From Puccinia triticina (taxonomy: Eukaryota; Basidiomycota; Pucciniomycetes; Pucciniales; Pucciniaceae): a DNA stretch of 64,000 nucleotides. Within the stretch, counting starts at the first letter, position 1. Each line of letters starts with the position of its first letter. This document shows positions 23,820 to 34,988 of the stretch, piece by piece. The DNA is taken from contig NC_070566.1 of the NCBI RefSeq assembly GCF_026914185.1, positions 4,712,001 through 4,776,000 of the forward strand, written 5' to 3'. The translations under genes and the position numbers were made by a program. The notes beneath the pieces were generated by a model, which did not search any database, was not told where the DNA came from, and worked only from the letters and a program-made list of their open reading frames with translations.

Positions 23820-25863
23820 ATGCCTTCAACCTCGAGCGATTCTAGCCTCTCAGAATTGGATTCAAACCTATCTGGACTCAGCCTGGTCTCTGACTCCGAC
23901 AACGAGCCTCTGAGCAACGGGCACCAAATGCACCCCCCACCGCCAGAAGAAACGATGGAGGCCGCCTCAGATGCAACCACTGACTCGGATGACAAGCCCC
24001 TTATTAACCGCTGCCAAGATCAGCCCCCACCGCCTGAAGAAATAAAGCAGGCCCCCTTGGTTGCAATGACTGACTCCGACGACGAGCCCCTGATTAACCG
24101 CTGGCCAGTGCATCCCCCACCGGCAAAACATGCAAGTGAGGCCACCCCGGCTGACTCCGATGACGAGTCCTTGATTAACCGCTGGCCAGTGCATCCAGTG
24201 CATCCCCCACCAGCAAAAAGTGCAATGGAGGCCACCCGGGCTGACTCTAACGACGAGCCCCTCATCAACGGGCACCCGGTAGCTCCCAAACATCGTGATT
24301 CTCAACATCATTTGGCTGTTGGGAACATTCCTGCTAGGAGGAAATACATCAGGAAAAAAACTGCGTATGTATTCACATCCAATGCTGAAATCACAAAAGG
24401 GCTAACTTGGACCTTTTGATATTCTTTATTTCCTGCTGCTTTCTTATGATCTTTCCCTGACTGCTCTTATTGGGTCCTCTAATGAATGATCCGCACTCTT
24501 GGTCTATACTACACATGTGATTGAATTGCCGTAATACACCATGGCAAATCAACTGGTGGAAATATAGTACCATGAAGGCGTACCAGCATAGAAGGTCCCA
24601 ACAGGGGTGGCCAGGCAGACGTACCAAAAGAAAGCAGCTTGGTATAAACAGCACGCTCACTACAAACATCATCAATGGAAACTTTTGTAAAACGACTATA
24701 ACTCCAGTCCCTTGCAACCTATTCCCCGCAATCACTGCTGAATATCGTCAAATGAAACAAGACAGGCAAATTTCCAAGGATCTATACGAGCGCCAAAAAG
24801 GACCAGAACCATCAAAGAAAACGATTTACAAAAGAAAGCCAACTGTTTCAGAACTTGATTACGCCTACAAGTATGTGAACAACCCATCCTTCAAACTATA
24901 CAATTATGGCCACATCCAAGCATTTGACGGCACTAGAAATGACCAGCTTATAGTGGATATCCACTTCACCAACCTTGTGACTTTATCCCAATCTAGAAGG
25001 GATGGATTGGATTTTTTATGTTTGTTTCTTCATGAAGCAAAACAATTTGTCAACTCAGTGAAATCACCTGGCTGGTCTTGTGGTGGTGTAACGTGGGCTA
25101 TTGGTTGGAGGAAGTTGATGGCGGCACTGGAGATAATGGGGATCTATCGCAATCAGAAGGCCATTGATAAATATCCTGAAGAACATGCTAAGCATATCAA
25201 CAATTCAAAGAAAGCCAGCCAGATTCTTTGGTCACTTTTCCATCCAATTGCCAACGTTGCTCTTTAACATAATCAAGATTTCCTGATTGAGCACAATATC
25301 CCAGCATTTTTTGATTCTGCATTCCCTGGTCAAAATCAAGCAACACCTGAATCAACATCTTCATCAACACCTGAATCAACATCTTCATCAACACCTGAAT
25401 CAACATCTGAATCAACATCTGAATTGACACCTGAATCTTTTTTCTCTTCCAACTTGACATTCACTGCCAATGGCTTCTACAACCACCCACATGTTGATGA
25501 TAAGGATGAACCATTGCTGCTGTTTGCCTTCCTCCTCTCTCTTCCAACCTGCAGAAAAACTGGGAAACTCACATTCAAGTCTGGGTATGACGTCAACAAC
25601 GGTCCATTTATTTTTCCGGAATGCAAGTTTGGGATCAAGTTTCAGCCTGATGTTATGTGCCAAGCCACTTTTTGACAACGAGAATATCTCCACGGGACTC
25701 TCCCACCAAAAGACACTGGAAATGGCGACTTCACTAGAACTAGCATGTCAATGCAAGTCGCGGCCAAGGTAACCACAGTATCTGATAGAGTAACCCATGG
25801 CAACTTTGAGAAGAAGACAGATATGCATTTTGGGGACGTTGAATTCCTGACAAGTAACACTTA
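23820..25863 (+). pseudogene. Tet-like 2OG-Fe(II) dioxygenase gene, two nonsense codons
   Basis: Exon 1 (ATG at 23820 to 24364) encodes four imperfect repeats of about 30 residues containing DSDDEPLINRWPVHPPP, then a basic RRKYIRKKTA. A GTATGT donor at 24365 pairs with the first usable acceptor at 24566-24567, which restores the frame. Exon 2 runs to TAG at 25861-25863. It includes NGFYNHPHVDD, whose H-x-D would bind iron, and the distal HGTLPP histidine, as in the TET/JBP family of nucleic-acid dioxygenases. In-frame stops at 25265-25267 (TAA) and 25673-25675 (TGA) break it, the second between the two metal-ligand motifs. A Ser/Thr-Pro-Glu rich linker (25345-25440) lies between the stops. 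I recall rust annotations of this family under the same name; the substrate is unknown. Confidence 0.7.
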
Positions 25864-26182
25864 GAATACACTTTGCCACTTCTTTCATTCTCTTCAAATG
25901 TTCACATGTTTTCCTCCTGATACATCTGACACTGTCAAGTAGTAATAAATAGCTTGGTTTCTCAGTTGAACCAAACCATTTTTCATCTTCTTGGTGGCAT
26001 TTTTTTAGGGTTGGGAGGCATGTTGATTTTATATCATAACCCCCTTGGTAAAACTGCTATTTATCCGCACAAGATCAAAGATTTGTTTATTTCTTTATTA
26101 TTGCATGCGGAGGGCCAAGAAGACAAATGATGATTATTATGATTGAAACCATAAACATAGAAAACAATCAGGGCAGGGGGAA
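25864..26182. other. no gene seen
   Basis: AT-rich spacer between two convergent genes (the Tet-like relic ends here and the alpha-kinase reads toward it). Confidence 0.4.
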
Positions 26183-28681
26183 CTAAAACAAATGGGCCTC
26201 AAGAGCCAGCTGGCCCTGTCTTACAACACTAAGAAGCTCAAGCTGATGCAAAGTCATCTGGGGCCTTGCAGACTTGTGGTTGATATTGTTGAGGTCGTAT
26301 TCTTGATGGGGTTGTAATGACTTGGCTGTGGGAACCCATTCAATCTTGGCCAAGGGGGGAAGTCCCAACACACGACACAAATTGGTACAGGTGTGTTTTG
26401 AGAGGAAATGTGCCATCATTCCCTTGGTATCTTGGCATTGGTGCCAGTAGGATCTGTGTAAAAGATTTAGAAACAATCAGAAATCTGATCAACAAGTTCT
26501 ATTTGCTGGATATAGATATATTTTGGCTCACTTGGGGTTCATATCAATCACCTTTGGCTTTGTGATCAAGGGTGGGTTTCCTTTGAAATTAGTGATTGTC
26601 AACTGACCAACAGTAGTCACGTATACCCAGTGTTGGAAAGCATTCAAGATCTGTTCAATGGGGCTTGAGGTATCCGAGATTCCATAGTTGTCTGTACTTG
26701 GCAGCAGGAGTGCCCGGTATCCTTCAATCTTTTCCTGGAAGAAGAACACCCGCCAGGGCTCTTCATTGGGATACTGATCAAAGATATCAGTCTTGTTGTT
26801 GGTTGCATTTACCAGAATTCCTTCCTTTTGATCTGGCAAATCAATCAAATTGTTATCATCTTTAAACTTAAAATAATCGTAAATTTCTCCACACTCATTG
26901 TTGTTGCGCACCGGGAAGCCATCAATGATCTTTAGGAATCAGGTCATGATCAGTATCTGTTGCAGGTGCAGGGGGGGACAGTATGATGGACAGCTCACCC
27001 GTAATGTTGAGGCCAACTTTTTCTCTTCTGGGGAAGTGGTGGAGGATGCAATTACTTGACATTACATTTCCATGAATTGCCTCAAAACTGCATAAGTTCT
27101 CGTGGCGTAATTGGGTTCAGTGAAATAGGTATCGTAGCTGATCCATTTTCAAATCAGGGTGTATTTGGCTATCATTGGGTAGATTAATCCGGAGTCCAAT
27201 ATCTCCACCTCAATGATCTTGCTGGTTGTCTTGGTGCTCATGACTTTGTTGTAGTAGACACGGTAGGAGCAGATGTGTAGTTTTGCATATAAGCCATCTG
27301 GATCAAGTTTGGTTTGGAGGCCATCTTCCCAGCCTATATCGTCATCGCCACGAAAGGTGGTGCTTGAATGCTCTGGAGTCCCAAAACGGTCCCAAGAAAG
27401 ATCCTTGGGATCCAGAATGCGGGGTGAAATCCCTGTTGAAAACAAAATATTGCCGTGAGTTCAAAGTTGACTGTATTATTTGGACTATGGTGTCATACGC
27501 ACATGGAGGTGACTTCTGAATGGTAATCAACGTCTTGTGAACTTGCTTGCTTGATTTTGTTTGTGATTCCAGGAAACTCCGTCCAGGTCCAGCTGCCAAA
27601 GTTTTATTGGAAAAATCTTCTCTGGTATGCAAGTCTAAAACTGGTGGTGCTGGTTTGTTCACAGTCTGCAAGGAAGGCTTTTGAAAGAATACTAGGGGCT
27701 GGAACAATTGGGTTTTCTGGTTGTTTCATAGCAATCAAAAGTTTGGCGGCCCGGCTGTTGATGGTTGTGGTTGATCCAGACCTTAGGCTATATTGCTTGG
27801 CCTCTAATTCAGTTGCAAGTTGTTCTTCTGTATTGAGCTCGTGGTCTTCAAACTTATCGTAGTCCAAGAGGAGATTGATTGCTTCTTTTTCCTTGAGAAA
27901 TTGGATAAATCCCTCTTGGTCAACAACTGAACCTTTCCGGGTACCAAGTCGGCAGTACTTGAAGTGTTTCTTGGAGAAGAATACGCGGCCATCACCATTG
28001 TAGTTTTTGAGGTGAAGTTCCATTACTCCTTTGTGCCTCTTGCAAAGTTCAAGAAAGAGGTTCTGATGAGAATTGGAATCACCAGGGAAAACCCAAGCAG
28101 AAGCACGCATTGGTGCCTGGCCAGGCAGCCACTTATTTTTTTGCCTGACTTCAAAACCACATTGGACTGAGACTCTGTACAGAGGATTCTCAAAAGGGAT
28201 GGCTCCTTTGCCAGAAGCGGATATCTTTGGTTGGCTAGTTGTGTATGGTTTTCATGCTGCCGTCCTTTGCACTCGGGCAGAGGCATATGCAAAATCTGAA
28301 ATTTGTGGTACAGCTGGGTGGGATGGGGGTGCAAGGGTATCTGAGCAAGCCACCGGTGTATCAAGAATCACAACATTGTGGTCAAACATACCAGCAATGG
28401 TATTGACTGGTTGGGGTGGTGGGTCCATCGAGCCAGCAGGAGTATGGGCTGGAGTTGGGGCAGGCATAACGTATAAACCGCAGGCCAACGCAATCGCCTG
28501 TTCCCTCTTGATTTGCATTGCTTGGGATGCCGCTTCAAGATTAGGGTTGGTGGCAGTGAAGACCGGGTGGACTGCAGGTGCTTGCTTGATTCAACTACGT
28601 TGACGCAGTTTTTGGCAGTAGACTCCCAACACTGTGGGGGTGGTGCCGCATTGGATGCACTTTGCAAACTGGGACTGCATG
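26183..28681 (-). CDS. alpha-type protein kinase (MHCK/EF2K family), exons not fully resolved
   Basis: Starts near ATG 28681 with a Cys-rich CIQCG...YC segment, then a Pro-rich low-complexity linker. The catalytic part is spread over several frames on the minus strand: AKLHICSYRVYYNK (27250-27290), WISYDTYFTEPNYATRTYAVLRQF (upstream of 27060; quoted only in part by family), GYRALLLPSTDN, LNAFQHWVYVTTVGQ, LTITNFKGNPPLITKPKVID (26540-26600) and a final HTCTNLCRVLGLPPL. The last supplies the zinc-binding H and C residues typical of alpha-kinase C-lobes. A GT-AG intron (donor after 26536, acceptor near 26462) joins the last two blocks in frame. Early exons near 28590 and 27050 show stops or shifts, so it may be a decaying copy. 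Alpha-kinases phosphorylate Ser/Thr; this target is unknown. Confidence 0.7.
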
Positions 28682-28739
28682 ACCTGAGGTGAAAAATGTT
28701 TAGTTACGTGGTTGAATAAAATTGAGACAAGTGAGAAAC

Positions 28740-29170
28740 ATGCCATACTTGGGGTATGGTGAACAAGCTGCTGTTAATCAGATGTTTCTTGCCTTCTAGA
28801 GTCTTAGGAGGCTTCAGCTAGCTACAAACAAAGTGGAGTAGACAAAAAGATGGCTGAGTTACGTGCTTGTATAAGAAGGAGACCAGGGAGAAGTATACTG
28901 TACTAGGGTTGTGGTGAGCACGCTGATGGTAACCAGATGGTTCTTGACTTCTATAATCTTATGAGGCTTCAGCTAGCTATGAAAGAAGTGGAGTGGCCAA
29001 ATAAGATGGATGAGTTATGTGCTTGTATAAGGAGGAGACAAGGGAGAAATACGCCGTACTTGGGATGATGAGCCTGCCACTGGTGATCCAAGGGTTCTTG
29101 CCTTCTAAAATATATTGGCTTTGGATAGCTATGACTGTGACTGAAGTGGGGTGGGTGGTCAAAAGATGGC
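28740..29170 (+). repeat. tandem repeat, about 155-bp period, three units
   Basis: Each unit contains TACTTGGG.TATGGTGA, TTCTTGCCTTCTA, GGCTTCAGCTAGCTA, AAGTGGAGT and GTGCTTGTATAAG.AGGAGAC. Units start near 28745, 28900 and 29054 and have diverged from each other. Confidence 0.8.
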
Positions 29171-29269
29171 TGTCATGTTATATGAGCCACCCACAACTCA
29201 ACCAGTGGTTATATTCCTATGGGGAAGGGGTTGAACCGATTGGTATGCCAGAGCCTGTATGGATGAGGA

Positions 29270-29580
29270 ACAAATTGGAAGGATTCAAACTTTTTGGGTG
29301 CGTTTGGAGTATAGTATGGCAAAAATGGAGCCTGAGTGCCATGCTTGCAGGCGGTTCAGAGGCGGAGAATGGCTACTTGGCTGGTTAAATGCCACCCATG
29401 GCGGTTGAAATCCAGTATGGACTGGCCAATTTGGCGGACTAGTGCCATGGGACAGTGGAAAAGTGGCAAAATTGGCGGTTCCATACCATGCTTCACATTT
29501 TCTTGGCCAAAACGGCGGGCCAGTACCTCCATAAAAAAGTGCTTTTCCGATTTTCCAATTTTCTGAATTCTGAGAAACAG
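29270..29580. repeat. dispersed repeat with TTTGGCC.AA..GGCGGGCC core
   Basis: Shares GGCGGGCCAGTACCTCCAT (complement) with sequence near 17508. The boundaries are not clear. Confidence 0.4.
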
Positions 29581-29701
29581 GTGTGGCTAAATTTGCGTAC
29601 CATAGCATCCAGCTTCTTGTACTTGTCACCCTCACATTCACGTCACTCCTTGCTCATCCCATCCAAGTGTACCACTCAACCTCACAGCAAGCTCTCAAAT
29701 C

Positions 29702-30887
29702 ATGGATGATCACAAAATACTCATTGCCATTGTTGCAGCGGCAGCAGCAATACTCATGGTCTTGCAATATTGGAACAATTTTGAATTTGAAGCTTACTAC
29801 GGTGATGGTTGACAAGCTGTTTACCCCCAGCTCATCTTGAATTCTCGGCCTGATTTGTTCAAAGAAATCACCCGGATGGAACGTCATACCTTTGACAAGC
29901 TTGTCTCCAAACTCTGTAACTACGCGCTCCTTGAGGATGGTTGATTGATTGGTATTGGTGGAAGATAAGGTTCTAATCTTTCTTGACATTGTCTGCCACA
30001 ACAATGCAATGCGACAAACGGCGCTCAAGTTTTGTTGTGGTCTTTACACTGTCAACAGGTATATAGTTTGATTTTTTGGTTATATTCATGAGACTATCCT
30101 GATTGTTATCTCTTCTATCAGGTACTTTGGCTTGGTATTGGAGGCTCTGGTTGCTCTGTACCCCATTTATGTTTGATTCAACCTTGAATCGTGCGCCCAA
30201 CCAATAACAATCTGCAAAAATCCCAAGTACAAGCCATTCAAGAATGCTTTAGGTGCCCTTGACGGAGTTTTTGTCCCGGCACACGTACCTTTAGACAAAA
30301 AAGCCAATTATTGAACCCAAAAACACATCATTGCTCAGAATTTTCTTGCGGCGGTCAACTTCAACTTCAAATTCGTGTATGTTCTGGCTGGTTGGGAGGG
30401 TAGTGCTCACAATACTTGTGTATTCACCAATGCAGCCTCAAAAGCCTTGAAGATACCTGGAAACAAATACTTCCTTGCCAACGCAGGATATGGGCTCCAA
30501 AAGGGCTTGATGACACCCTACCAAGCGACACAATATCACCTCAAAGAGCAAGCTATTGCGGGCCTCTGAACAGAAACAAAAAAAGAACTGTACAACTTAC
30601 GACATGCAACACTTCGCAACTGTGTTGAGAGAATCTTTGGGTGCTTAAAGAAGAAGTTCCCTATTCTAAAAGTGCCTCCCAAAATTGAGCTGAAAAAGCA
30701 GGTCCGTCTCATCTATGCCCTTGTCATGCTTTGGAACTTCATGCGGAAACACGAGTCGGTTGAGACAATGTTTGAAGAATACACCAAGGCCAACGCAGCC
30801 ACCCATGCAGCATCTACAGATGATTTCAATGAACCTCCGCCCTCCACAGCTCAAGAAGACACATATATGAAATTCTGGCTCGATTGA
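29702..30887 (+). pseudogene. PIF/Harbinger (DDE_Tnp_4) transposase relic
   Basis: Begins MDDHKILIAIVAAAAAILM and LNSRPDLFKEITRMERHTF, then a frame change near 29960, KVLIFLDIVCHNNAMRQTA, and one GT-AG intron (30059-30121) that restores NRYFGLVLEALVALYP. The catalytic part follows: GALDGVFVPAHVP (first Asp), VLAGWEGSAHNTCVF, YFLANAGY (the expected Asp is Asn) and CVERIFGCLKKKFPIL (Glu). In-frame TGAs stand at 29810-29812, 30312-30314 and 30567-30569. No TIRs were found. It is inactive by stops and by loss of the second Asp. Confidence 0.85.
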
Positions 30888-31408
30888 TTGGCAGAAAAAC
30901 TTTGGAACCAATACACCACTTACCTTTGGTCCTGCGCTTAGATCATGCTCCTTCCTTCCCTTCAAACATGTTTCCTATTTCTGCTCTCACTAAAAGTTTT
31001 TTTCTAGCTTAGAAATTATGTTGTCCCAATTCTGTTGGCATTTCAGCGGTGCAAAGAGGATAGAAAACAAAAAATTCAGTCATAGAGAGTTGTCTTGTGA
31101 TGAAAAAGATAAGGGTGTTGTCAGTGGCACTATTGATGGTCCCTGAGTGTTTACTAAAATGAGCGGTGAGATTAAACAATGTCAGAGTTTGTCAACCATC
31201 AGGAGAAGAGAAAGAATCAACTTACCATGTTCAAATCTTCTTTTTGAAGCCACATCTCACAGATGGACTCAGTTGATGTACAAGACAAAGTCAAGTACGT
31301 TTGTGCTTTCCTTTTGTTCTCTAAGACCGCAACAAACCCAAGGAACTCAAGGTCGGCAATTGTCCCCGAGAATGACTTTGCGCAGAGTTCAATGGCTTTC
31401 TCGGAGCT
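30888..31408. other. no clear gene; possible decayed hAT upstream part
   Basis: Lies between the Harbinger relic and a hAT C-terminal relic in the same orientation. Short frames only. Confidence 0.3.
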
Positions 31409-31600
31409 AGGGGTGTAAATGGGTTGGGTTGACCCGCAAAGACCCATGACCCAATGGGTTCTGGGTCGGGTTTGGGCAGCCTTTTGGCCTCCCTTTGAGA
31501 AACCGACCCAATTAGAAAACCGGGTCGGGTTTGGGCAGGGCTTTTTCCATTTGGGTCGGCCCATGAACCCGACTAAGACCCAATTAGGAAAGCTATGTAC
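31409..31600. mobile_element. truncated hAT-type MITE, GGGTC-rich
   Basis: Starts TAGGGGTGTAAATGGGTTGG, a hAT-style end, and continues with inverted GGGTCGGGTTTGGGC / GACCC motifs. The matching right end is not found. It sits inside hAT transposase sequence. Confidence 0.5.
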
Positions 31601-31614
31601 CTGAGGCTGTTGCT

Positions 31615-31960
31615 CCACAATCCAGAGTCCACGCTTCCGATGTTGACGTGCGCTTCAAGAAATACATCACAGCCATCCACGTTGTATCAACCACTGCCAA
31701 GCTTGATCTGTACCTTCAAGAACCACTGGTCGCAACTCAATCTCAAAAGTATTCAGTTCTTGCCTGGTGGAGCACCCACCAGGGAAGATTTCCAAACCTT
31801 TCCAAGCTGGCAAAAACTGTACTGATGGTTCCGATGACCTTGATTGCTTCGGAATCTGCCTTCTCAACCAGCGGGAGAGTGCTCAGTGACTACTGAACCA
31901 GGATGAAGCCAGAAACACTTGAGGCTCTCAAGTGGGGATTGACCCCAAGAGAGAGTAGGA
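31615..31960 (+). pseudogene. hAT transposase C-terminal relic
   Basis: The plus strand gives LDLYLQEP, YSVLAWW, RFPNLSKLAKTVLMVPMTLI and ASESAFSTSGRVLSDY, then TGA (31894-31896), then TRMKPETLEAL. This is the hAT dimerisation domain; the TGA replaces the Arg found in SDYRT of relatives. N-terminal parts are missing or decayed upstream. Confidence 0.85.
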
Positions 31961-32116
31961 ATGAGACCCTGGAAAGATGATCAGCGTAGGGATTGAACCC
32001 ACGATCTAGATGTAGGCTTATAGGGGTTTGTGTGGTCTTGCAATTAAGCATTCACAACTTTATCAATTCTCTATTGTAAGAAAGTAGCGCTCAGGTAGGC
32101 CTGGGCTCATAACCTG

Positions 32117-32962
32117 TAGAGTAGAGATGGCAATTGGTACCCGGGTACCCGCCGCGTGTCCGGGTACCGCCTGCTTTTTTGGCCCAAAACAGATACCCGT
32201 ACCCGTGCTTGGGACCCGTGGCGGCGGTACCCGGGTCTTTCTGGCGGGTACCGGCGGTACCTGCCAAGTTGTTTTTTGTAGATATGTGCCTGCTCGCCGA
32301 GAGGGATCCCTCTTGGGCTTCTGCAAGCTGGTATCAGTATACCTGCCGCTGAGAGAGGATTTATACCTGCTTCTCGGCAAGCACTGGTATACACACACCA
32401 GCTTGCCAAGAGGCATTCCTCTTGGCGATCTGGTGGGTGTATACCTGCTCGCCAAGAGGAATCCCTCTTGGCAAGCTGGTGTGTGTATACCAGTGCTTGC
32501 CAAGAGGAATCCCTCTCGGCGAGCCGGTCAAGGTGTGTGTACACCAGCTCTCTGAACTCTTGGCGAGCTGTTGTGTGTACACCAGCTCTCCGACCTCTTG
32601 GCGAGCTGGTGTGTGTACACCAGCTCTCCAAACTCTCGGCGAGCTGGTGTGTGTATACCTGCTCGCCGAGAGGAATCCCTCTTGGAGGGCTGGTGGGCGA
32701 GCTGGTGGCGCTGCAGCCGGGGATATCACACAGGACTTGCAGGAGACAAGTCCAGGAGGGGGTCAGGGACATACACAGCGGAAAATAGGTAGCAGTATTG
32801 GCGGGTATCAAGCGGCGGTACCCGGGTACCCGCCTAAAAATCACACAAAAACCAACACCCGTACCCATACTTGGCACCCGCGGCGTAGGTACCCGCAACC
32901 CTGATGAGTACCCGCTGGCGGGTGCCGGGTACCGCCGCGCGGGTACCCGTTTGCCATCTCTA
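32117..32962. mobile_element. hAT-type MITE carrying a minirepeat array
   Basis: Ends TAGAGATGGCAA / TTGCCATCTCTA. Both subterminal regions are dense in GGTACCCGGGTACCCG motifs in inverted orientation. The centre (32280-32710) is an array of AAGAGGAATCCCTCTTGGC palindromes with AGCTGGTGTGTGTATACC spacers. No 8-bp target duplication is visible. No coding capacity. Confidence 0.65.
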
Positions 32963-32963
32963 C

Positions 32964-33178
32964 TGTAGAGACTGTAAAATGAAGATGTGTCTGGTGAGAG
33001 TCAAACTCACGACCTCAGCTATGCTGAGACACATACTAGAGTGCTGCCTTTACCAACTAGGCTACAGACGCTTGTGGCTGCCAGCTGGGTGGTTGGTTGG
33101 TACTGCTCATGGGTCAATCCAACAGCCCTCCATACTGTGGTGATACATCATGGTAGCAGACTAACAGACAACTCAACA
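32964..33178 (-). mobile_element. 215-bp TG...CA element with tRNA-like core (complete copy)
   Basis: TGTAGAGACTGT...CAACTCAACA on the plus strand; the same 215 bp occurs inverted at 61595-61809. No target duplication (TCTAC left, GGGCC right). The tRNA-like part reads on the minus strand. Confidence 0.8.
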
Positions 33179-33895
33179 GGGCCTACGGGTCACGTGGAAG
33201 CGCTAGCGGCCCAAGGGTATTCCCAATGGGGAAAAACTGCTAGGGAAGATACATAAGGGAGGCACCTAGGGCAACCCTCCTGATCCCCAGCTCTTGCCTT
33301 CTCTCTTTGGACCAAGCATCCTTTCCTTCACACACACTTTTTCTCTTTCTTTTTGGCACCACCCACCCACCCTGACATGTCACGCACCAGAGGGGGAGCG
33401 ACTAGACCGGTATTGGTCTGGCACTGATCCCCCACTGGTGTGCTCTTTTTCTTCTGCTCCAGGGGTTTTTCACTCCACTTGAGCCACCAAGACCCAGAAT
33501 ATATTCTGAAGTGTCTTTGGAGGCTTGGGGGACACGGGGTAGAAAGCCCCCCCCCCCCCCCCCCCCAATTCACACACGGCTGGCTTGGAACACCCCTCAA
33601 GGGAGTTTGGGCCGGCCTAGAGCAAGCATAGAAGGCTAACGCCTACACACTTGCTTGAACCTGTAAGAAGACAAAAGTTAGACAATGGGAGGGAAACCCC
33701 TTAGCCCCTGCGGGTGACAAGGGGCCCTTGCTCACCCCAACCAGGATCCCTGAGGAAGCTGTGGTGGGTGTGCAGAGTGGATTATAAAAATGGCTGTATG
33801 CATCGGGGCTTGGGGCATATGGGGTTCAGGGTGCGGGCTGAGCCCTCATGCCCCAACCCAAACCCTTGGGTCACAGCCTTACCCCTAATATGTAA
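33179..33895. other. no gene seen; poly-C tract
   Basis: Contains a run of 20 C at 33547-33566, which is prone to assembly error. The sequence from 33240 on (pyrimidine-rich) might be LTR; not resolved. Confidence 0.35.
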
Positions 33896-34061
33896 GGCCC
33901 TGTTTGGCAGTGTCATATTACACAGTGTAATAATAGGAAACATGCTACATTATAGATGGTAAAACATGTCTTTTTAGGATAATCTTTTGAGAGTAAACCC
34001 TCATAAGGCTTGGCAGTTTACTTCCAAAAGATCAGGCGGAAAATTAGTGTCTTACACAATA

Positions 34062-34924
34062 GGGGGCTTCAAAATTGCCCCAGGAAGCGTTCCAGGTCCA
34101 AGTTTCCAGGAAAAATGAGCAACCTGGAAAGCTTTCTGCGGACCTGCGCTCCTTCTTCCCATGGCCTTCGAGGACCTCCAGGACCGCAGCAAATCAGGAA
34201 CTTTTTAACCCAAAAAAAGAGCAATTGGACCAATTTCTCAAACCCCCGTCCCCCAGAATTTTTTTTGGCACCCATCCAACACCCAAATCACCTACACATG
34301 TACTCCAGTTGCCAAGCTCACTCTTACTTTGAGAATCCGTACACCACCCGCCATGCCACCCAAGAAGAAAAATACTCAGCCAGAAACTCCAATCAACTGT
34401 GCCAGTCAAGCCAAGAAGAAGGCCCTGGTAGTGTGGGACAAAGACGGTGAAAATGGTGGATATTACAGTATTTGAATCCTCCTTGACTGGCTCGCTGTCA
34501 AGGGCAATTACAAACATCGGCGTGGGAATACCATGACCGATTCAACCAAGTCTGCCTTGGCCAACAAAATCCTAGGATTGATGGTCAATGCTGGTATCAC
34601 CCAAAGACAACAAGGGGGTGCAGACCAAAATGCAAGAGCTTCAAAACTCCCTGAAGCGTGTGAAAATGGAGACGGTCCGATGGGATGCACGTGTCATTTG
34701 GAAGAAGGCACAGGAGAGAGTTTTCCATTTGGGATCCCAGAGGCATGGACAAAACACAACAAAACAGGTATTAGTTCCAGAAGGCATTCTCCTGGGCTTG
34801 AATGCAGGAAATTATCACGTTTTGGGGGTCTCAATATAGAACCTCCAGGAATTTTTTTTGGTAGTGTTTGGTTTTTCCTGGAAGTTGGACCTGGGGCGCT
34901 TCCTGGATCATATTTGAAGCCCCC
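34062..34924. mobile_element. nested TIR element of the GGGGG(T/C)TTCAAA family
   Basis: The inverted ends (GGGGGCTTCAAA at 34062, complement ending 34924) match over about 55 bp. It carries the relic of a Myb/SANT-like reading frame. Confidence 0.7.
34354..34790 (+). pseudogene. Myb/SANT-like protein relic of a Harbinger-type element
   Basis: The plus-strand frame MPPKKKNTQPETPIN... leads to WDKDGENGGYYSI, a stop, then ILLDWLAVKGNYKHRRGN, KSALANKILGLM, GIT and a shifted QTKMQEL. The LLDWL..+GNY..WRG and lA..I pattern is that of the short DNA-binding protein encoded beside fungal Harbinger transposases. At least one stop (near 34470) and one frame change (near 34607) break it. Confidence 0.6.
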
Positions 34925-34988
34925 TAATGTAGGGGGACATGGCAAGATTATTTATTGTGTAATAATCACACTGCCAAACAGAGCCTAA

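Larger units (their letters stand above)
33896..34985. mobile_element. Harbinger/Tourist-type element with TAA duplication
   Basis: Ends GGCCCTGTTTGGCAGTG / CACTGCCAAACAGAGCC, flanked by TAA (33893-33895 and 34986-34988), the 3-bp signature of PIF/Harbinger. The interior is mostly occupied by a second element (34062-34924). Confidence 0.8.

Noticed and set aside
33547..33566. Poly-C run as a biological feature
   Set aside because: Homopolymer of 20; equally likely to be a slippage or assembly product. Noted only.
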